Source of the DNA: Marmoricola endophyticus
GTDB taxonomy: Bacteria > Actinomycetota > Actinomycetes > Propionibacteriales > Nocardioidaceae
DNA length: 64,000 nt
Assembly (NCBI RefSeq): GCF_014644415.1
Contig: NZ_BMKQ01000001.1
Location: 2,233,556-2,297,555, forward strand
Reading direction: 5' to 3'
Position 1 is the stretch's first letter. Every line of letters begins with the position of its first letter. Shown piece after piece: positions 33,738 through 44,287 of the stretch. The position numbers and the translations under genes were made by a program. Under the pieces are notes generated by a model. That model saw only the letters and a program-made list of their open reading frames with translations. It was not told the origin of the DNA and searched no databases.

Positions 33738-34653
33738 GCCCACGGTGGTGGCGGAGCCGGGACTGCCCGAGGCGGTGACGATCTGGGAGGTCGGCCCGCG
33801 CGACGGCCTGCAGAACGAGTCGGCGATCGTGCCGGTCGAGGCCAAGGCGGAGTTCGTCGAGCGGCTGGTCGCCGCCGGCCTCCCCGTGGTCGAGGCGACC
33901 AGCTTCGTGCACCCGAAGTGGGTCCCGCAGCTCGCGGACGCCGCCGAGCTGGTGCAGCGGCTGGGCCCGGACGGGCGGCGGCACCCCGTGCTCGTACCCA
34001 ACGAGCGGGGGCTGCAGCGGGCGATCGACCTGGGCTGCGAGCACGTCGCGATCTTCGGCAGCGCCACCGACACGTTCGCGCAGCGCAACCTCAACTCCTC
34101 CGTGGAGGAGCAGTTCGCGATGTTCGAGCCGACGGTGACGCGGGCCCGGTCCGAGGGGATGGACGTCCGTGCGTACGTCAGCATGTGCTTCGGCGACCCC
34201 TGGGAGGGCGACGTCCCGGTCGAGCAGGTGGTGGCGGTCGGTACGCGGCTGCTCGACCTCGGTGCCTCGCAGCTGAGCCTGGGCGACACGATCGGCGTCG
34301 GCACGGCCGGCCACGTCACCGCCCTGCTCGACGCGTTCAACGCCGCCGGGGTCCCCGACGACGTGCTCGCGGTGCACTTCCACGACACCTACGGGCAGGC
34401 GCTGGCCAACGCCGGCGCCGCCCTGCGGCACGGGGTCCGCACCTTCGACTCGAGTGCCGGCGGCCTCGGCGGCTGCCCGTACGCCGAGAGCGCCACCGGC
34501 AACCTCGCCACCGAGGACCTGGTCTGGATGCTGCACGGGCTGGGGGTCGGCACCGGCGTCGACCTCGAGGCGCTCGTGGCGACCAGCGTGTGGATGGCCG
34601 AGGTGCTCGGCCGCCCCAGCCCGTCGCGGGTCGTCGCCGCGCTGGCCGGGTGA
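33730..34653 (+). CDS. Hydroxymethylglutaryl-CoA lyase
   Basis: A 307-aa TIM-barrel lyase starting with the family motif EVGPRDGLQNE (metal-binding Asp) and VEATSFVHPKWVPQLADA. The substrate loop SSAGGLGGCPYAESATGN contains the catalytic Cys of the GGLGGCPYA signature, and VHFHDTYGQALAN supplies the metal-binding His pair. It splits HMG-CoA into acetyl-CoA and acetoacetate, the last step of leucine breakdown. The ATG at 33730 overlaps the alpha-subunit stop by 8 nt, so the two are coupled. The length is full. Confidence 0.96.
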   Translation: MREPTVVAEPGLPEAVTIWEVGPRDGLQNESAIVPVEAKAEFVERLVAAGLPVVEATSFVHPKWVPQLADAAELVQRLGPDGRRHPVLVPNERGLQRAIDLGCEHVAIFGSATDTFAQRNLNSSVEEQFAMFEPTVTRARSEGMDVRAYVSMCFGDPWEGDVPVEQVVAVGTRLLDLGASQLSLGDTIGVGTAGHVTALLDAFNAAGVPDDVLAVHFHDTYGQALANAGAALRHGVRTFDSSAGGLGGCPYAESATGNLATEDLVWMLHGLGVGTGVDLEALVATSVWMAEVLGRPSPSRVVAALAG

Positions 34654-34694
34654 GCGGCGTCGTCCGCCTCGGTGCGGTTCCCTAGGGTGGCGCC

Positions 34695-35771
34695 ATGACG
34701 CGGCGGGTGTTCGTGCACGTGGGCGCACCGAAGACGGGGACGACGTACCTCCAGGCGACGATGGCGGCCAACCGGTCGTTGCTGGCCGGCCACGGCGTCA
34801 CCTACCCCTCGACCAGCATCTCCGGCAACCACTTCGACGCCGCCATCGACCTCATCGACCACCGCTGGGGCGGGCGGCTGGAGCAGGCGCGGGGTCACTG
34901 GGACCGGCTCGCCGGGGCGGCGACCAAGACACCGGGCGACGCGGTCATCAGCCACGAGGTGCTCGCGGCCGCCACCGCCGAGCAGGCCTCGAAGGCGCGG
35001 GGGCTGCTCGCCGACCGGGAGGTGCACATCGTCTACACCGCCCGCGACCTCGCCCGGCAGATCCCGGCGGAGTGGCAGGAGACGGTCAAGCACCGCGGTC
35101 GTCAGCAGTTCCGGCGGTTCGTGGCCGACCTCGCCAAGGACAACCGCACGCACCCGAGCGGCTGGTTCTGGAAGGTGCAGGGTCTGCCGGCGGTCCTGGA
35201 GCGATGGGGTGACGACCTGCCGCGCGAGCACGTCCACCTGATCACGGTCCCGGCCGCCGGCAGCCCGCCCGACGTCCTCTGGGACCGCTTCGCCAGCGTC
35301 GTCGGACTCCCGGCCGACCTCGACCTCGAGGCGGCCGAGCGCTCGGCCAACGCCTCGCTCGGGACCGCCGAGACGGCGCTGATGCGGCACCTGAACATCG
35401 CGCTCAAGGGTCGGTCGATCCCGCAGCCGGTCTACGCCACGACGGTGCGCGAGCTGCTCGCCCGCGACGTCCTCGGGCCGCGGAAGGGGACGCTGCGCGC
35501 CACGGTGCCGCCCCGCTTCCGGTCGTTCGTCGAGGAGGTCACCACGCAGTGGCGGGACTGGATCGCCGCGTCCGGCATCGACGTCGTCGGCGACGTCGAC
35601 GAGCTCACGCCGCAGTGGGACGACCCCGTCGACTGGGTCGACCCGGACAAGCCGCCCGCCGAGGACGTCCTGGACTCGGCCGTCCAGTCGATCGCCAAGC
35701 TGGTCGAGCTCGAGGCCGACCGGTACCGCTCCTCGACCCCGCGCAAGCTGAGGCGACGCCTGGGGCTCTGA
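34695..35771 (+). CDS. Sulfotransferase-like protein, tandem paralogue 1
   Basis: A 358-aa protein beginning VFVHVGAPKTGTTYLQ, the 5'-phosphosulfate loop pattern of PAPS-dependent sulfotransferases. The family core then includes DAVISHEVLAAAT, the segment VHIVYTARDLARQIPAEWQETVKH (3'-phosphate-binding RDxxR-like), and a Trp-rich SGWFWKVQGL. The next gene has the same blocks in the same order, so they arose by duplication. The acceptor is unknown, and a cell-surface glycan or lipid is one possibility. The ATG at 34695 is preceded by TAGGGT at 6 nt. Read from the sequence alone I cannot prove sulfotransferase activity. Confidence 0.85.
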   Translation: MTRRVFVHVGAPKTGTTYLQATMAANRSLLAGHGVTYPSTSISGNHFDAAIDLIDHRWGGRLEQARGHWDRLAGAATKTPGDAVISHEVLAAATAEQASKARGLLADREVHIVYTARDLARQIPAEWQETVKHRGRQQFRRFVADLAKDNRTHPSGWFWKVQGLPAVLERWGDDLPREHVHLITVPAAGSPPDVLWDRFASVVGLPADLDLEAAERSANASLGTAETALMRHLNIALKGRSIPQPVYATTVRELLARDVLGPRKGTLRATVPPRFRSFVEEVTTQWRDWIAASGIDVVGDVDELTPQWDDPVDWVDPDKPPAEDVLDSAVQSIAKLVELEADRYRSSTPRKLRRRLGL

Positions 35772-35859
35772 CGCCGCCGTCGTCCCGCGTGCCGCCACGG
35801 TCCGCAGGCCCACGTACGCTCGGGCGGGACCGGCACCGCCGCACGCGAGGAGGGACGAC

Positions 35860-37083
35860 GTGGCACGCACCGTGCTGCTGCACGTCGGGGTGCCGAAGAC
35901 GGGCACGTCGTACGTCCAGGACCGGCTGTTCCGCAACCCCGAGGCGCTGGCCGCGCACGGGCTGGCCTACCCGGCGGACCGGCACGACGCGCACTTCCTC
36001 GCCGCGGTCGACCTCACCGGGCTGCGCTGGGGTGGGCTGGAGACCCAGGCGGTCGGTGCGTGGGACCGGCTCGTCGAGCAGGTCCGCGCGGCTCCGGGCA
36101 CGGCGGTGATCAGCCACGAGGTCTTCGGCCAGGCCTCGCGGGCCGACGTCGCCCGGGCGATGGAGGACCTCGGCGCAAACGCGGGCGTCGAGGTGCACGT
36201 CGTCGTCTCCGCCCGCGACCTCGTGCGGCAGGTGCCCGCGGAGTGGCAGGAGAACGTCAAGCACCGTCGCCGCGTGGGCTTCGAGGAGTTCCTCGCCACG
36301 ATCCGCGACCCCGACGACACCAGCATCCTGTCCCGGTGGTTCTGGTCGGTGCAGGACGTCCCCGACGTGCTCGACCGGTGGGGCGGCACCCTGCCCCGCT
36401 CCCACGTCCACGTGGTCACGGTCCCGCAGCCGGGCGGGTCTCCGGAGGTGCTCTGGGAACGGTTCGCCCAGGTCCTCGGCATCCCCCCGGCCGCGCTCCC
36501 GGAGAGCACCGACCGGGCGAACGCCTCGCTGGGCGTCGCCGAGGCCGAGCTCGTACGACGCCTCAACGTGCAGCTGCGCCACGTGCTCCCCAACGAGCGC
36601 TACCGCGAGCTCGTCCGCGAGCGGCTGGTGCACCAGGGCCTCGCGCGCGAGTCCCGCTCGCCGCGGCTGACGCTGCCGCCCGCGCAGGCCGCGTGGGCCG
36701 CCGACCTCGGTCGGGAGTGGGCGGCGACGATCGCCGAGAAGGGCTACGACGTCGTCGGCGACCTCGCCGACCTGGACGCCGGCGAGCCGGACGTCACCTG
36801 GGGACCGGGACAGGACCCGGACCACCCCGACGAGGCGCAGGTCGCCGACGCGGGCGTCCACGCGCTGGCGGCGATGGTGATCGAGGCAGCGCGGCTGCGC
36901 GACGTCGAGGACGGGCTGCACGCGATGATCGAGGACCGCGACCGGGAGATCGCCGACTACCACGCCACGCTGGGCTTCCGGGCGCGGCACGGGGTGGTCA
37001 GGGTGGCCGAGGAGAACGCCGCCGTCCGCGGCGTGCTCAACGGGTGGCGTCGGGTGCGCGGGGCCGTGCGCCGGGGCGCCTGA
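35860..37083 (+). CDS. Sulfotransferase-like protein, tandem paralogue 2
   Basis: A 407-aa paralogue of the previous gene: VLLHVGVPKTGTSYVQDRL, TAVISHEVFGQA, VSARDLVRQVPAEWQENVKH and SILSRWFWSVQDVPDVL align block by block. It has a C-terminal extension (about 350-407) with a basic end (GWRRVRGAVRRG) and a helical, acid/base-rich part that could be a short coiled coil. A good ribosome site (AGGAGGGAC) precedes the GTG at 35860. It ends 4 bp from the convergent EcsC gene within a short hairpin covering both stops. Confidence 0.85.
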   Translation: MARTVLLHVGVPKTGTSYVQDRLFRNPEALAAHGLAYPADRHDAHFLAAVDLTGLRWGGLETQAVGAWDRLVEQVRAAPGTAVISHEVFGQASRADVARAMEDLGANAGVEVHVVVSARDLVRQVPAEWQENVKHRRRVGFEEFLATIRDPDDTSILSRWFWSVQDVPDVLDRWGGTLPRSHVHVVTVPQPGGSPEVLWERFAQVLGIPPAALPESTDRANASLGVAEAELVRRLNVQLRHVLPNERYRELVRERLVHQGLARESRSPRLTLPPAQAAWAADLGREWAATIAEKGYDVVGDLADLDAGEPDVTWGPGQDPDHPDEAQVADAGVHALAAMVIEAARLRDVEDGLHAMIEDRDREIADYHATLGFRARHGVVRVAEENAAVRGVLNGWRRVRGAVRRGA

Positions 37084-37087
37084 GGAC

Positions 37088-37771
37088 TCAGGCCTTCTTC
37101 GGGCGGGGGAGGAGCTCGCGCTGGACGTAGCGCCCCAGCTTCCAGGTCGAGTACGCGTCCGTACCGGCACCGATCGCGCCGCCGACGAGGGGCACCCGCT
37201 TGCCGGCCGTGACCGCGATGCGCTTGCCGGCCACGCGCGCGATCATCGCGGAGGCGACCTGGGTGGCGATCACGCGGTCGATCCGGTCGTCGTGGACGGG
37301 CGCGGTCGCGACGGCCATCGGCGTCCCGGGGATCTCGTGCTTCTTCAGCAGGGCGGCGATCGTCTCCTCGCCGAGGATGCCGAGCAGGATGGCGTTGCGC
37401 ACCCGCGGGTCGTCGAGGTCGTACCCGCGCAGGTGTGCGACGGCGGCGACCATCCGGCACTGCAGCAGGGTCAGGCCGGTGACGTTGGTGGGGACGGTGA
37501 CCGCGAGCGTGACCAGGCCGCCGAGGTTGGTGGCGAAGCCCTGCAGGCCCGACCAGCGGACGTGATTCTCGATGATCTCGTGGACCGCTTTCTCCGCGTC
37601 GCCGTGCTGCTCCTTCAGCTGGGCCTCGGCGGCGGCCGCCGCACCCGGGAGGGGGCCGACGCCCTCGATCGCGCGCTTGAGCGCCTCACGCACGAACGTC
37701 GTCGTGACCTTCGGCGCCGCGCCGGCGGCCTTCGGTGCGAGGCGGCGGCCGATGTTCCCAGAGATGCCCAT
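37088..37771 (-). CDS. EcsC-family protein
   Basis: A 227-aa protein with the EcsC pattern: IENHVRWSGLQGFATNLGGLVTLAVTVPTNVTGLTLLQCRMVAAVAHLRG-type helices (about 75-125, partly hydrophobic), YDLDDPRVRNAILLGILGEE, and GKRVPLVGGAIGAGTDAYSTWKLGRYV near the C-terminus. EcsC was named from the Bacillus Ecs ABC locus, but the biochemical role is not known. A basic N-terminus suggests membrane-surface binding. The ATG at 37771 follows TAGGAT at 6 nt on the minus strand. Confidence 0.9.
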   Translation of the reverse strand: MGISGNIGRRLAPKAAGAAPKVTTTFVREALKRAIEGVGPLPGAAAAAEAQLKEQHGDAEKAVHEIIENHVRWSGLQGFATNLGGLVTLAVTVPTNVTGLTLLQCRMVAAVAHLRGYDLDDPRVRNAILLGILGEETIAALLKKHEIPGTPMAVATAPVHDDRIDRVIATQVASAMIARVAGKRIAVTAGKRVPLVGGAIGAGTDAYSTWKLGRYVQRELLPRPKKA

Positions 37772-37818
37772 GCGCCGATCCTACGGAGCCTCCTGCGCCA
37801 CGGTGCTTGGATGGGGCG

Positions 37819-38514
37819 GTGCCGACCGACCCGCCGTCGCGATGGCAGTTCCCCGACCTCGCGGACCCCGACCTCGACGCGCGCACCGACGACCTGATCG
37901 CGGTCGGGGCGGACCTCGAGCCGGGCACGCTGCTGGAGGCGTACCGCTCCGGGCTGTTCCCGATGCCGGAGGGCCGCGGCTCGCGACGGCTCGGGTGGTG
38001 GAGCCCGGTCGAGCGGGGCGTGCTGCCGCTGGACGGGCTGCGGGTGTCGCGGTCGCTGCGGCAGGCGAGCAAGCACGTCGAGATCCGCGTGGACACCGCC
38101 TTCGCCGACGTCGTGCACGCCTGTGCGGACCCGCGTCGTACGGGCAGCTGGATCGACGCCCGGATCGAGGCGGCGTACGCCCGGCTGCACGAGCTCGGCC
38201 GCGCCCACAGCGTCGAGACCTGGCGCGACGGGGAGCTCGTCGGTGGCCTGTACGGCGTCAGCATCGGCGGGCTGTTCGCCGGCGAGTCGATGTTCCACCG
38301 CGTGCGCGACGCCTCGAAGGTCGTGCTCGTCGCCCTGGTCGAGATCCTGCGCGACGAGCACGCCGGGAGCCGGCTGCTGGACGTGCAGTGGCGCACCGAC
38401 CACCTGGCCTCGCTCGGCGTCGTGGAGATCCCGCGCGCCGACTACCTGCGCCGGCTGGCGGTGGCGCTCGAGCTGCCGGAGCCGGCCGGCCTGCGGGTCA
38501 CTCCTGGTCGGTGA
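37819..38514 (+). CDS. aat: Leucyl/phenylalanyl-tRNA-protein transferase
   Basis: A 231-aa Aat enzyme: FPDLADPDLD start, GLFPMPEGRGSRRLGWWSPVERGVLPLDGLRVSRSL (with the GLFPM and WWSP blocks), HELGRAHSVETW, GGLYGVSIGGLFAGESMF and LLDVQWRTDHLASLGVVEIPR. It adds Leu or Phe to N-terminal Lys/Arg for N-degron decay. The GTG at 37819 was chosen because it begins right before the conserved FPD block. TTGGAT lies 6 nt upstream, a weaker form of the local -10. Its 3' end overlaps the convergent membrane gene by 17 bp. Confidence 0.95.
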   Translation: MPTDPPSRWQFPDLADPDLDARTDDLIAVGADLEPGTLLEAYRSGLFPMPEGRGSRRLGWWSPVERGVLPLDGLRVSRSLRQASKHVEIRVDTAFADVVHACADPRRTGSWIDARIEAAYARLHELGRAHSVETWRDGELVGGLYGVSIGGLFAGESMFHRVRDASKVVLVALVEILRDEHAGSRLLDVQWRTDHLASLGVVEIPRADYLRRLAVALELPEPAGLRVTPGR

Positions 38515-39031
38515 GCGCGACTCCGGCGTCGGCGGCCGTCCGCTCCAGCGCGGTCGCCAGCGCGGCGCGCTCCGGTGCGTGTCCCAGCAGCAGGACGCGG
38601 TAGCGGCGCTCGTCCTTGCCGTGCAGCGCCCACCCGACCAGCGCCGAGCCGTGGTTGGTCGTCCGGAGCCGTTCGACCGAGGCGATGTCCCGCCACGCGA
38701 GGGTGACCGCACTGCGCTTGTCGCCCACGACGACCCCGCGCTCGTGCACGCACGTGGTCGGGGCGCCGACGACCACGCCGCGAAGCGCGCGTCCGAAGGG
38801 CACGAACGTCACGAACAGCGCCAGCAGCGCGACGAGCCTCAGCGCGTCGGGAGCACCCTGCGTACGCACCAGCGTCGCGAGCACGATGGCGAACGCGATC
38901 GCCACCACCACGCCGACGAACGTCCACGCGGCCCGGTGCAGCGGCGGCGGCCCCTGGTCGACCGCCTCCAGCCGTCCCAGGCGTGCCTGGTCGGCTGCCG
39001 CCACCAGCCGGCGCGGGGGAGTCGCCGTCAT
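38498..39031 (-). CDS. Membrane protein with PH-like domain, function unknown
   Basis: A 177-aa protein with two hydrophobic segments (about 35-57 and 65-85) followed by a domain that looks like the small bacterial PH fold seen in actinobacterial membrane proteins (CVHERGVVVGDKRSAVTLAWRDIASVERL, then HGSALVGWALHG). I do not recognise a specific family role. The ATG at 39031 overlaps the rhodanese stop (ATGA), and the gene is the third of an operon with a DNA glycosylase-like gene and the rhodanese. Its 3' end overlaps aat. Confidence 0.75.
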   Translation of the reverse strand: MTATPPRRLVAAADQARLGRLEAVDQGPPPLHRAAWTFVGVVVAIAFAIVLATLVRTQGAPDALRLVALLALFVTFVPFGRALRGVVVGAPTTCVHERGVVVGDKRSAVTLAWRDIASVERLRTTNHGSALVGWALHGKDERRYRVLLLGHAPERAALATALERTAADAGVALTDQE

Positions 39032-39372
39032 ACGACCTGCGCGGGCGCGCCGGACTCGCTGACCATCGGCCTCCCGGCGGCCTCCCACTCGAGCATCCCG
39101 CCGTCGAGGTTGACCGCCTCGACGCCGTTCTGCTGCAGGTAGCCGGTGGCCTGGGCGGACCGGCCGCCGACCTTGCACACCACGAGCACCTGCGCGCCGG
39201 CGGCGCGCTCGGCGAGGTCATCGAGACGCTGTGGCACCTCCGCGAGCGGGACGTGGACGGCGCCGTCGACGTGCCCCGCCTCCCACTCGGCGTCCTCGCG
39301 GACGTCCAGGACGGTCAGCCCCTCGGGCAGCGGGTCGGGCACGCCGGCGACGGCGACGGTCGGGATCTGCAC
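39028..39372 (-). CDS. Single-domain rhodanese
   Basis: A 114-aa rhodanese-like protein: VLDVREDAEWEAGHVDGAVHVPL (the usual DVRE and GHI-type blocks) and the active-site loop VVCKVGGRSAQAT with catalytic C66. It has an intact cysteine, so sulfur transfer activity is plausible, possibly thiosulfate or persulfide. GTG 39372 has GAGGAG about 4 nt upstream. It lies 14 bp after the glycosylase gene and overlaps the following membrane gene by 4 nt. Confidence 0.93.
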   Translation of the reverse strand: MQIPTVAVAGVPDPLPEGLTVLDVREDAEWEAGHVDGAVHVPLAEVPQRLDDLAERAAGAQVLVVCKVGGRSAQATGYLQQNGVEAVNLDGGMLEWEAAGRPMVSESGAPAQVV

Positions 39373-39386
39373 TGTTCTCCTCGGGG

Positions 39387-40253
39387 TCACTTCAAGAACT
39401 TGGACGTACGACGGTCGGCCAACGGCTTCCCGCCGGTCTGACAGGTGGCGCAGTAGTCGAGGAAGGTGTCGGCGAAGGAGACCTCGCGCACGACGTCGCC
39501 GCACACCGGGCAGGTCGCGCCCACCTTGCCGTGCACCTTCAGGTTGGTCTTCTTCTCACCCTTGAGCTCGGCGGCGGCGAGACCCGACGAGCGCTCGACC
39601 GCCGCGGTCAGCTCGGAGCGGATCGCCGCGTAGAGCGTGCCCAGCTCCTCCTCGCTCACCGACGACGCCGGCTTGAACGGCGACATCCTCGCGGTGTGCA
39701 GGATCTCGTCGGAGTACGCGTTGCCGATCCCGGCGATCGTCCCCTGGTGGCGCAGCACCCCCTTGAGCTGGGCGCGGCCGGCGCGGTCGAGGATCTCGCG
39801 GAGCACCTCGGGCGTGAAGTCCTCGTCGAGCGGGTCCGGCCCGAGGCTGGCGAGGCCGGGCACGTCCTGCGGGTCGCGCACGACGTACATCGCGAGGCTC
39901 TTCTTCGTCCCGGCCTCCGTGATGTCGAGTCCGGAGCCGTCGTCGAGGTGGACCCGCGCGGCCATCGGCGACTTGTTGCTGGGCTTCGGCGGCGCGGCGG
40001 GCACCTCGTCGCGCCAGCGCACCCAGCCGGCCCGGGCCAGGTGCAGCACGAGGTGGGTCCCGGAGACGTCGACGTCGAGGAACTTCCCGTGCCGGCTCAC
40101 CCCGTCCACGATCATCCCGTTCAGGCTGGACAGCGGCGGGTCGAAGGTCTTCAGCGCGCTGAACGCCGCGACGTCGACCCGCGTGATCGCGCGACCGGTC
40201 AGCCGCCGCCCCAGGTCCTGGGCCAGCGCCTCGACCTCGGGCAGCTCCGGCAC
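39387..40253 (-). CDS. Fpg/Nei-family DNA glycosylase
   Basis: A 288-aa protein starting V-PELPEVEA. After Met removal the N-terminal Pro is the catalytic Schiff-base residue, and E3 is the next essential residue. The rest fits Fpg/Nei: KFLDVDVSGTHLVLHLA, GNAYSDEILHTARMSPF (H2TH region), and a C-terminal zinc finger CPVCGD...CATCQTGG ending with RRTSKFLK. It excises oxidised bases. The GTG at 40253 is fixed by the PELPE requirement and has TAGCCT 7 nt upstream. It heads an operon with the rhodanese and the PH-like membrane protein. Confidence 0.95.
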   Translation of the reverse strand: MPELPEVEALAQDLGRRLTGRAITRVDVAAFSALKTFDPPLSSLNGMIVDGVSRHGKFLDVDVSGTHLVLHLARAGWVRWRDEVPAAPPKPSNKSPMAARVHLDDGSGLDITEAGTKKSLAMYVVRDPQDVPGLASLGPDPLDEDFTPEVLREILDRAGRAQLKGVLRHQGTIAGIGNAYSDEILHTARMSPFKPASSVSEEELGTLYAAIRSELTAAVERSSGLAAAELKGEKKTNLKVHGKVGATCPVCGDVVREVSFADTFLDYCATCQTGGKPLADRRTSKFLK

Positions 40254-40325
40254 GGGGACGAGGCTACCGGCGACCGCACGCTCCCGTGGCGTGTGCGAGA
40301 ACTGCCCGCTCGGCACACTGGAGAC

Positions 40326-40760
40326 GTGCTGATCACGAACCACGTCCTGTCCGGCGCCCTGGTCGGCGCCGCGTCCCCCGGTCCGGCCAGCGCGCTCGGC
40401 GCCGGGGTCGCCTCCCACTTCGCCCTCGACTCCGTGCCGCACTGGGGCGAGGGCGTCATCGAGGACTTCATGCACGTCGCGGTCACCGACGGGCTGGTCG
40501 GGCTGGCCGCGATCGCCGTGGTCGCCGCACGTACCCCCCGTCGACACCGGCTGCGGGTGCTCGCGGGCATCACCGGCGCCTGCCTGCCCGACCTGGACAA
40601 GCCGGGCCGGGTGTTCTTCGGCCGCTCGCCCTTCCCGGCCGCCGTCGACGCCTTCCACGTACGGATCCAGCGCGAGTCGTCGCGCCGGATGCCGCAGGAG
40701 GTGCTCGTCGCACTGACCCAGGCGGCGGTGCTGGCGGTGCTGGCGCGCCGCTCCCGTTGA
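40326..40760 (+). CDS. Small membrane protein, hypothetical
   Basis: A 144-aa protein with hydrophobic stretches near 8-30, 50-70 and 120-138, a H-HFALDSVPHW-type motif near residue 33, and HRLRVLAGITGACLPDLDKPGRVFFGRSPFPAAVDAFH. The spaced His/Asp pattern (SHFALD, PHW, LPDLDK, FH) recalls membrane-bound metal-dependent hydrolases of the YdjM/LexA-regulated type, but this is tentative. The GTG at 40326 has CACACT at 6 nt and GGAGAC adjacent. Its last codon and TGA lie in the left inverted repeat of the 172-bp element downstream. Confidence 0.7.
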   Translation: MLITNHVLSGALVGAASPGPASALGAGVASHFALDSVPHWGEGVIEDFMHVAVTDGLVGLAAIAVVAARTPRRHRLRVLAGITGACLPDLDKPGRVFFGRSPFPAAVDAFHVRIQRESSRRMPQEVLVALTQAAVLAVLARRSR

Positions 40761-40920
40761 GTGGTGCCCCCTGCCGGCTCGAGTAGTCAGACCTGCAGGG
40801 TCGAGTGGTCAGCTCTGCAGGATCGAGTGGTCAGTTGTGCCGGTCGCCGCGGTCGCCCACCTGCAGAAGGCGCAACTCGGCCCTGCCGAAGGCACCACTC
40901 GACCCTGCAGGGGGCACCAC

Positions 40921-40926
<6 letters not shown>
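40755..40926. repeat. 172-bp element with perfect 20-bp terminal inverted repeats
   Basis: CGTTGAGTGGTGCCCCCTGC at 40755-40774 is exactly inverted at 40907-40926. Each copy carries the TGA stop of one of the two convergent genes (hypothetical at 40760, M3 peptidase at 40921). Inside are two near-identical direct units, CTGCAGGGTCGAGTGGTCAG (40793-40812) and CTGCAGGATCGAGTGGTCAG (40816-40835). A third GTCGAGTGGTGC-like copy is inverted near the right end. It has no coding potential. It could be a MITE-like or terminator-like repeat. Confidence 0.8.
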
Positions 40927-42834
<1,908 letters not shown>

Positions 42835-42922
42835 GGCCTCACCCTAGGCGCGGGCAACGACGCGCACCGAGCCGACGAATCGCCTTGACCTCGACCGCGC
42901 TCGAAGTCCTAGCGTGCTCGAC

Positions 42923-44287
42923 ATGACCGCGACCCAGGAGGAGACGCAGCCGACGACGCCGCTGCTGGCGCCCCGCTACCGCTGGAGCACGATCGGAGCG
43001 GTCGGGCTGGTGTTCCTCGCGGCGTTCGAGTCGCTCGCGGTGACCACGGTGATGCCGGAGGTCACCCGGGCGCTGGACGGCCAGGCGTACTTCTCCGTAG
43101 CGTTCTCGCTCACCTTGGCCGCCGGGGTGCTCGGCACCGTTGCGGCGGGGCTGTGGGCGGACGGGCGCGGGCCTCGGCGACCGCTCGTCGCCGCGGTCGG
43201 TCTCTTCGCGCTCGGTCTGCTGCTGGCCGGCCTGGCACCGACCATCGAGGTCTTCGTGGCCGCCCGCTTCCTGCAGGGTCTCGGCGCGGGTGGTCTGACC
43301 GTGAGCCTGTACGTCCTCGTCGCGCGGTTGTACGACGCCCGCGACCACCCGCGCATCCTCGGCGCGTTCTCCGCGGCATGGGTGGTGCCCTCGCTCGTCG
43401 GTCCGACCGTGGCCGGCGCGGTCGGCCAGGCCTTCGGCTGGCGCTGGGTGTTCCTCGGGGTGCTGGTGCTCGCCGCGCTGGCGTCCGCGACGATCGCCCC
43501 GGCCCTCCGGCGGGTCGCCGACTCGGAGAACCGACCGGTCGCCGGCGCCGGGCGGCGGCTGCGGCTGGCCGCGCTCGTCGCCGCCGGCGTGGTCGTGGTC
43601 GACCTCGGCGGCCGGGGCTCGGGCCCTGTCGCGGCGCTCGCCGCGTTGGCCGGGCTCGCCGTCACGCTGGTCGCGCTGCGCCCGCTGCTGCCCGCGGGCA
43701 CCCTCGTCGTACGACGCGGCCTGCCCGCGGTGATCGCGCTGCGCGGCCTGGTGGCGGGGGCGTTCTTCGCCTCGGAGATCTACCTGCCGTACCTCCTGCA
43801 GAGCCACTACAACCTGCCGCCGTGGCTGTCGGGGGTGACGCTGACGTTCACCGCTTTCGCCTGGGCGGGGGCGTCCCAGGTGCAGGCGCGGCTCGGCGAC
43901 CGGCTGCCGCACGAGCGCGCCCTGCGCATCGGGTCGGTGCTGCTGCTGATCGGGGTGCTCGGCGTGCTCGCGGTCGCGGCGCTGCACCTCCCGGTGCTGG
44001 TGATGGTGCTCGTCTGGTCCTTCGCCGGGGCGGGGATGGGCCTGTTGTACGCCCGCATCGCCGCCCTCGTGCTGGCCGCGTCCGCACCGCAGCAGCAGGG
44101 CGAGAACTCCGCCGCCATGGCGATCGGCGACTCGGTCGGTGCAGCGGTCGGGATCGCGATGGCCGGGCTGACCTTCGGTGTGGCCGGAGGTGCCGAGCAC
44201 CGCGTCGCCTTCGTCGCCGTGCTCGTCCTGACGGCGCTCGTCGCCGCTGCGACCACGGTCGTGGCCCGGCGGGTCAGCGCTCGCTGA
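42923..44287 (+). CDS. MFS transporter (DHA family)
   Basis: A 454-aa protein with 12-14 hydrophobic segments, the TM1 motif FLAAFESLAVTTVMPEV, motif A-like GLWADGRGPRRPL, and ARFLQGLGAGGLTVSLYVLVARLYD (motif B/C region). Probably a drug or metabolite exporter. ATG 42923 was chosen since TAGCGT lies 7 nt upstream. A GTG three codons earlier is inside that -10. The last 14 bp overlap the end of the convergent TetR gene. The two genes may be functionally linked, but they converge, so the shared operator does not lie at this gene's promoter. Confidence 0.92.
   Translation: MTATQEETQPTTPLLAPRYRWSTIGAVGLVFLAAFESLAVTTVMPEVTRALDGQAYFSVAFSLTLAAGVLGTVAAGLWADGRGPRRPLVAAVGLFALGLLLAGLAPTIEVFVAARFLQGLGAGGLTVSLYVLVARLYDARDHPRILGAFSAAWVVPSLVGPTVAGAVGQAFGWRWVFLGVLVLAALASATIAPALRRVADSENRPVAGAGRRLRLAALVAAGVVVVDLGGRGSGPVAALAALAGLAVTLVALRPLLPAGTLVVRRGLPAVIALRGLVAGAFFASEIYLPYLLQSHYNLPPWLSGVTLTFTAFAWAGASQVQARLGDRLPHERALRIGSVLLLIGVLGVLAVAALHLPVLVMVLVWSFAGAGMGLLYARIAALVLAASAPQQQGENSAAMAIGDSVGAAVGIAMAGLTFGVAGGAEHRVAFVAVLVLTALVAAATTVVARRVSAR

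Noticed and set aside
29838-34388. A 1516-codon minus-strand frame across the carboxylase operon
   Set aside because: It is antisense to three well-identified genes, crosses the repeat array, and has no recognisable domain.
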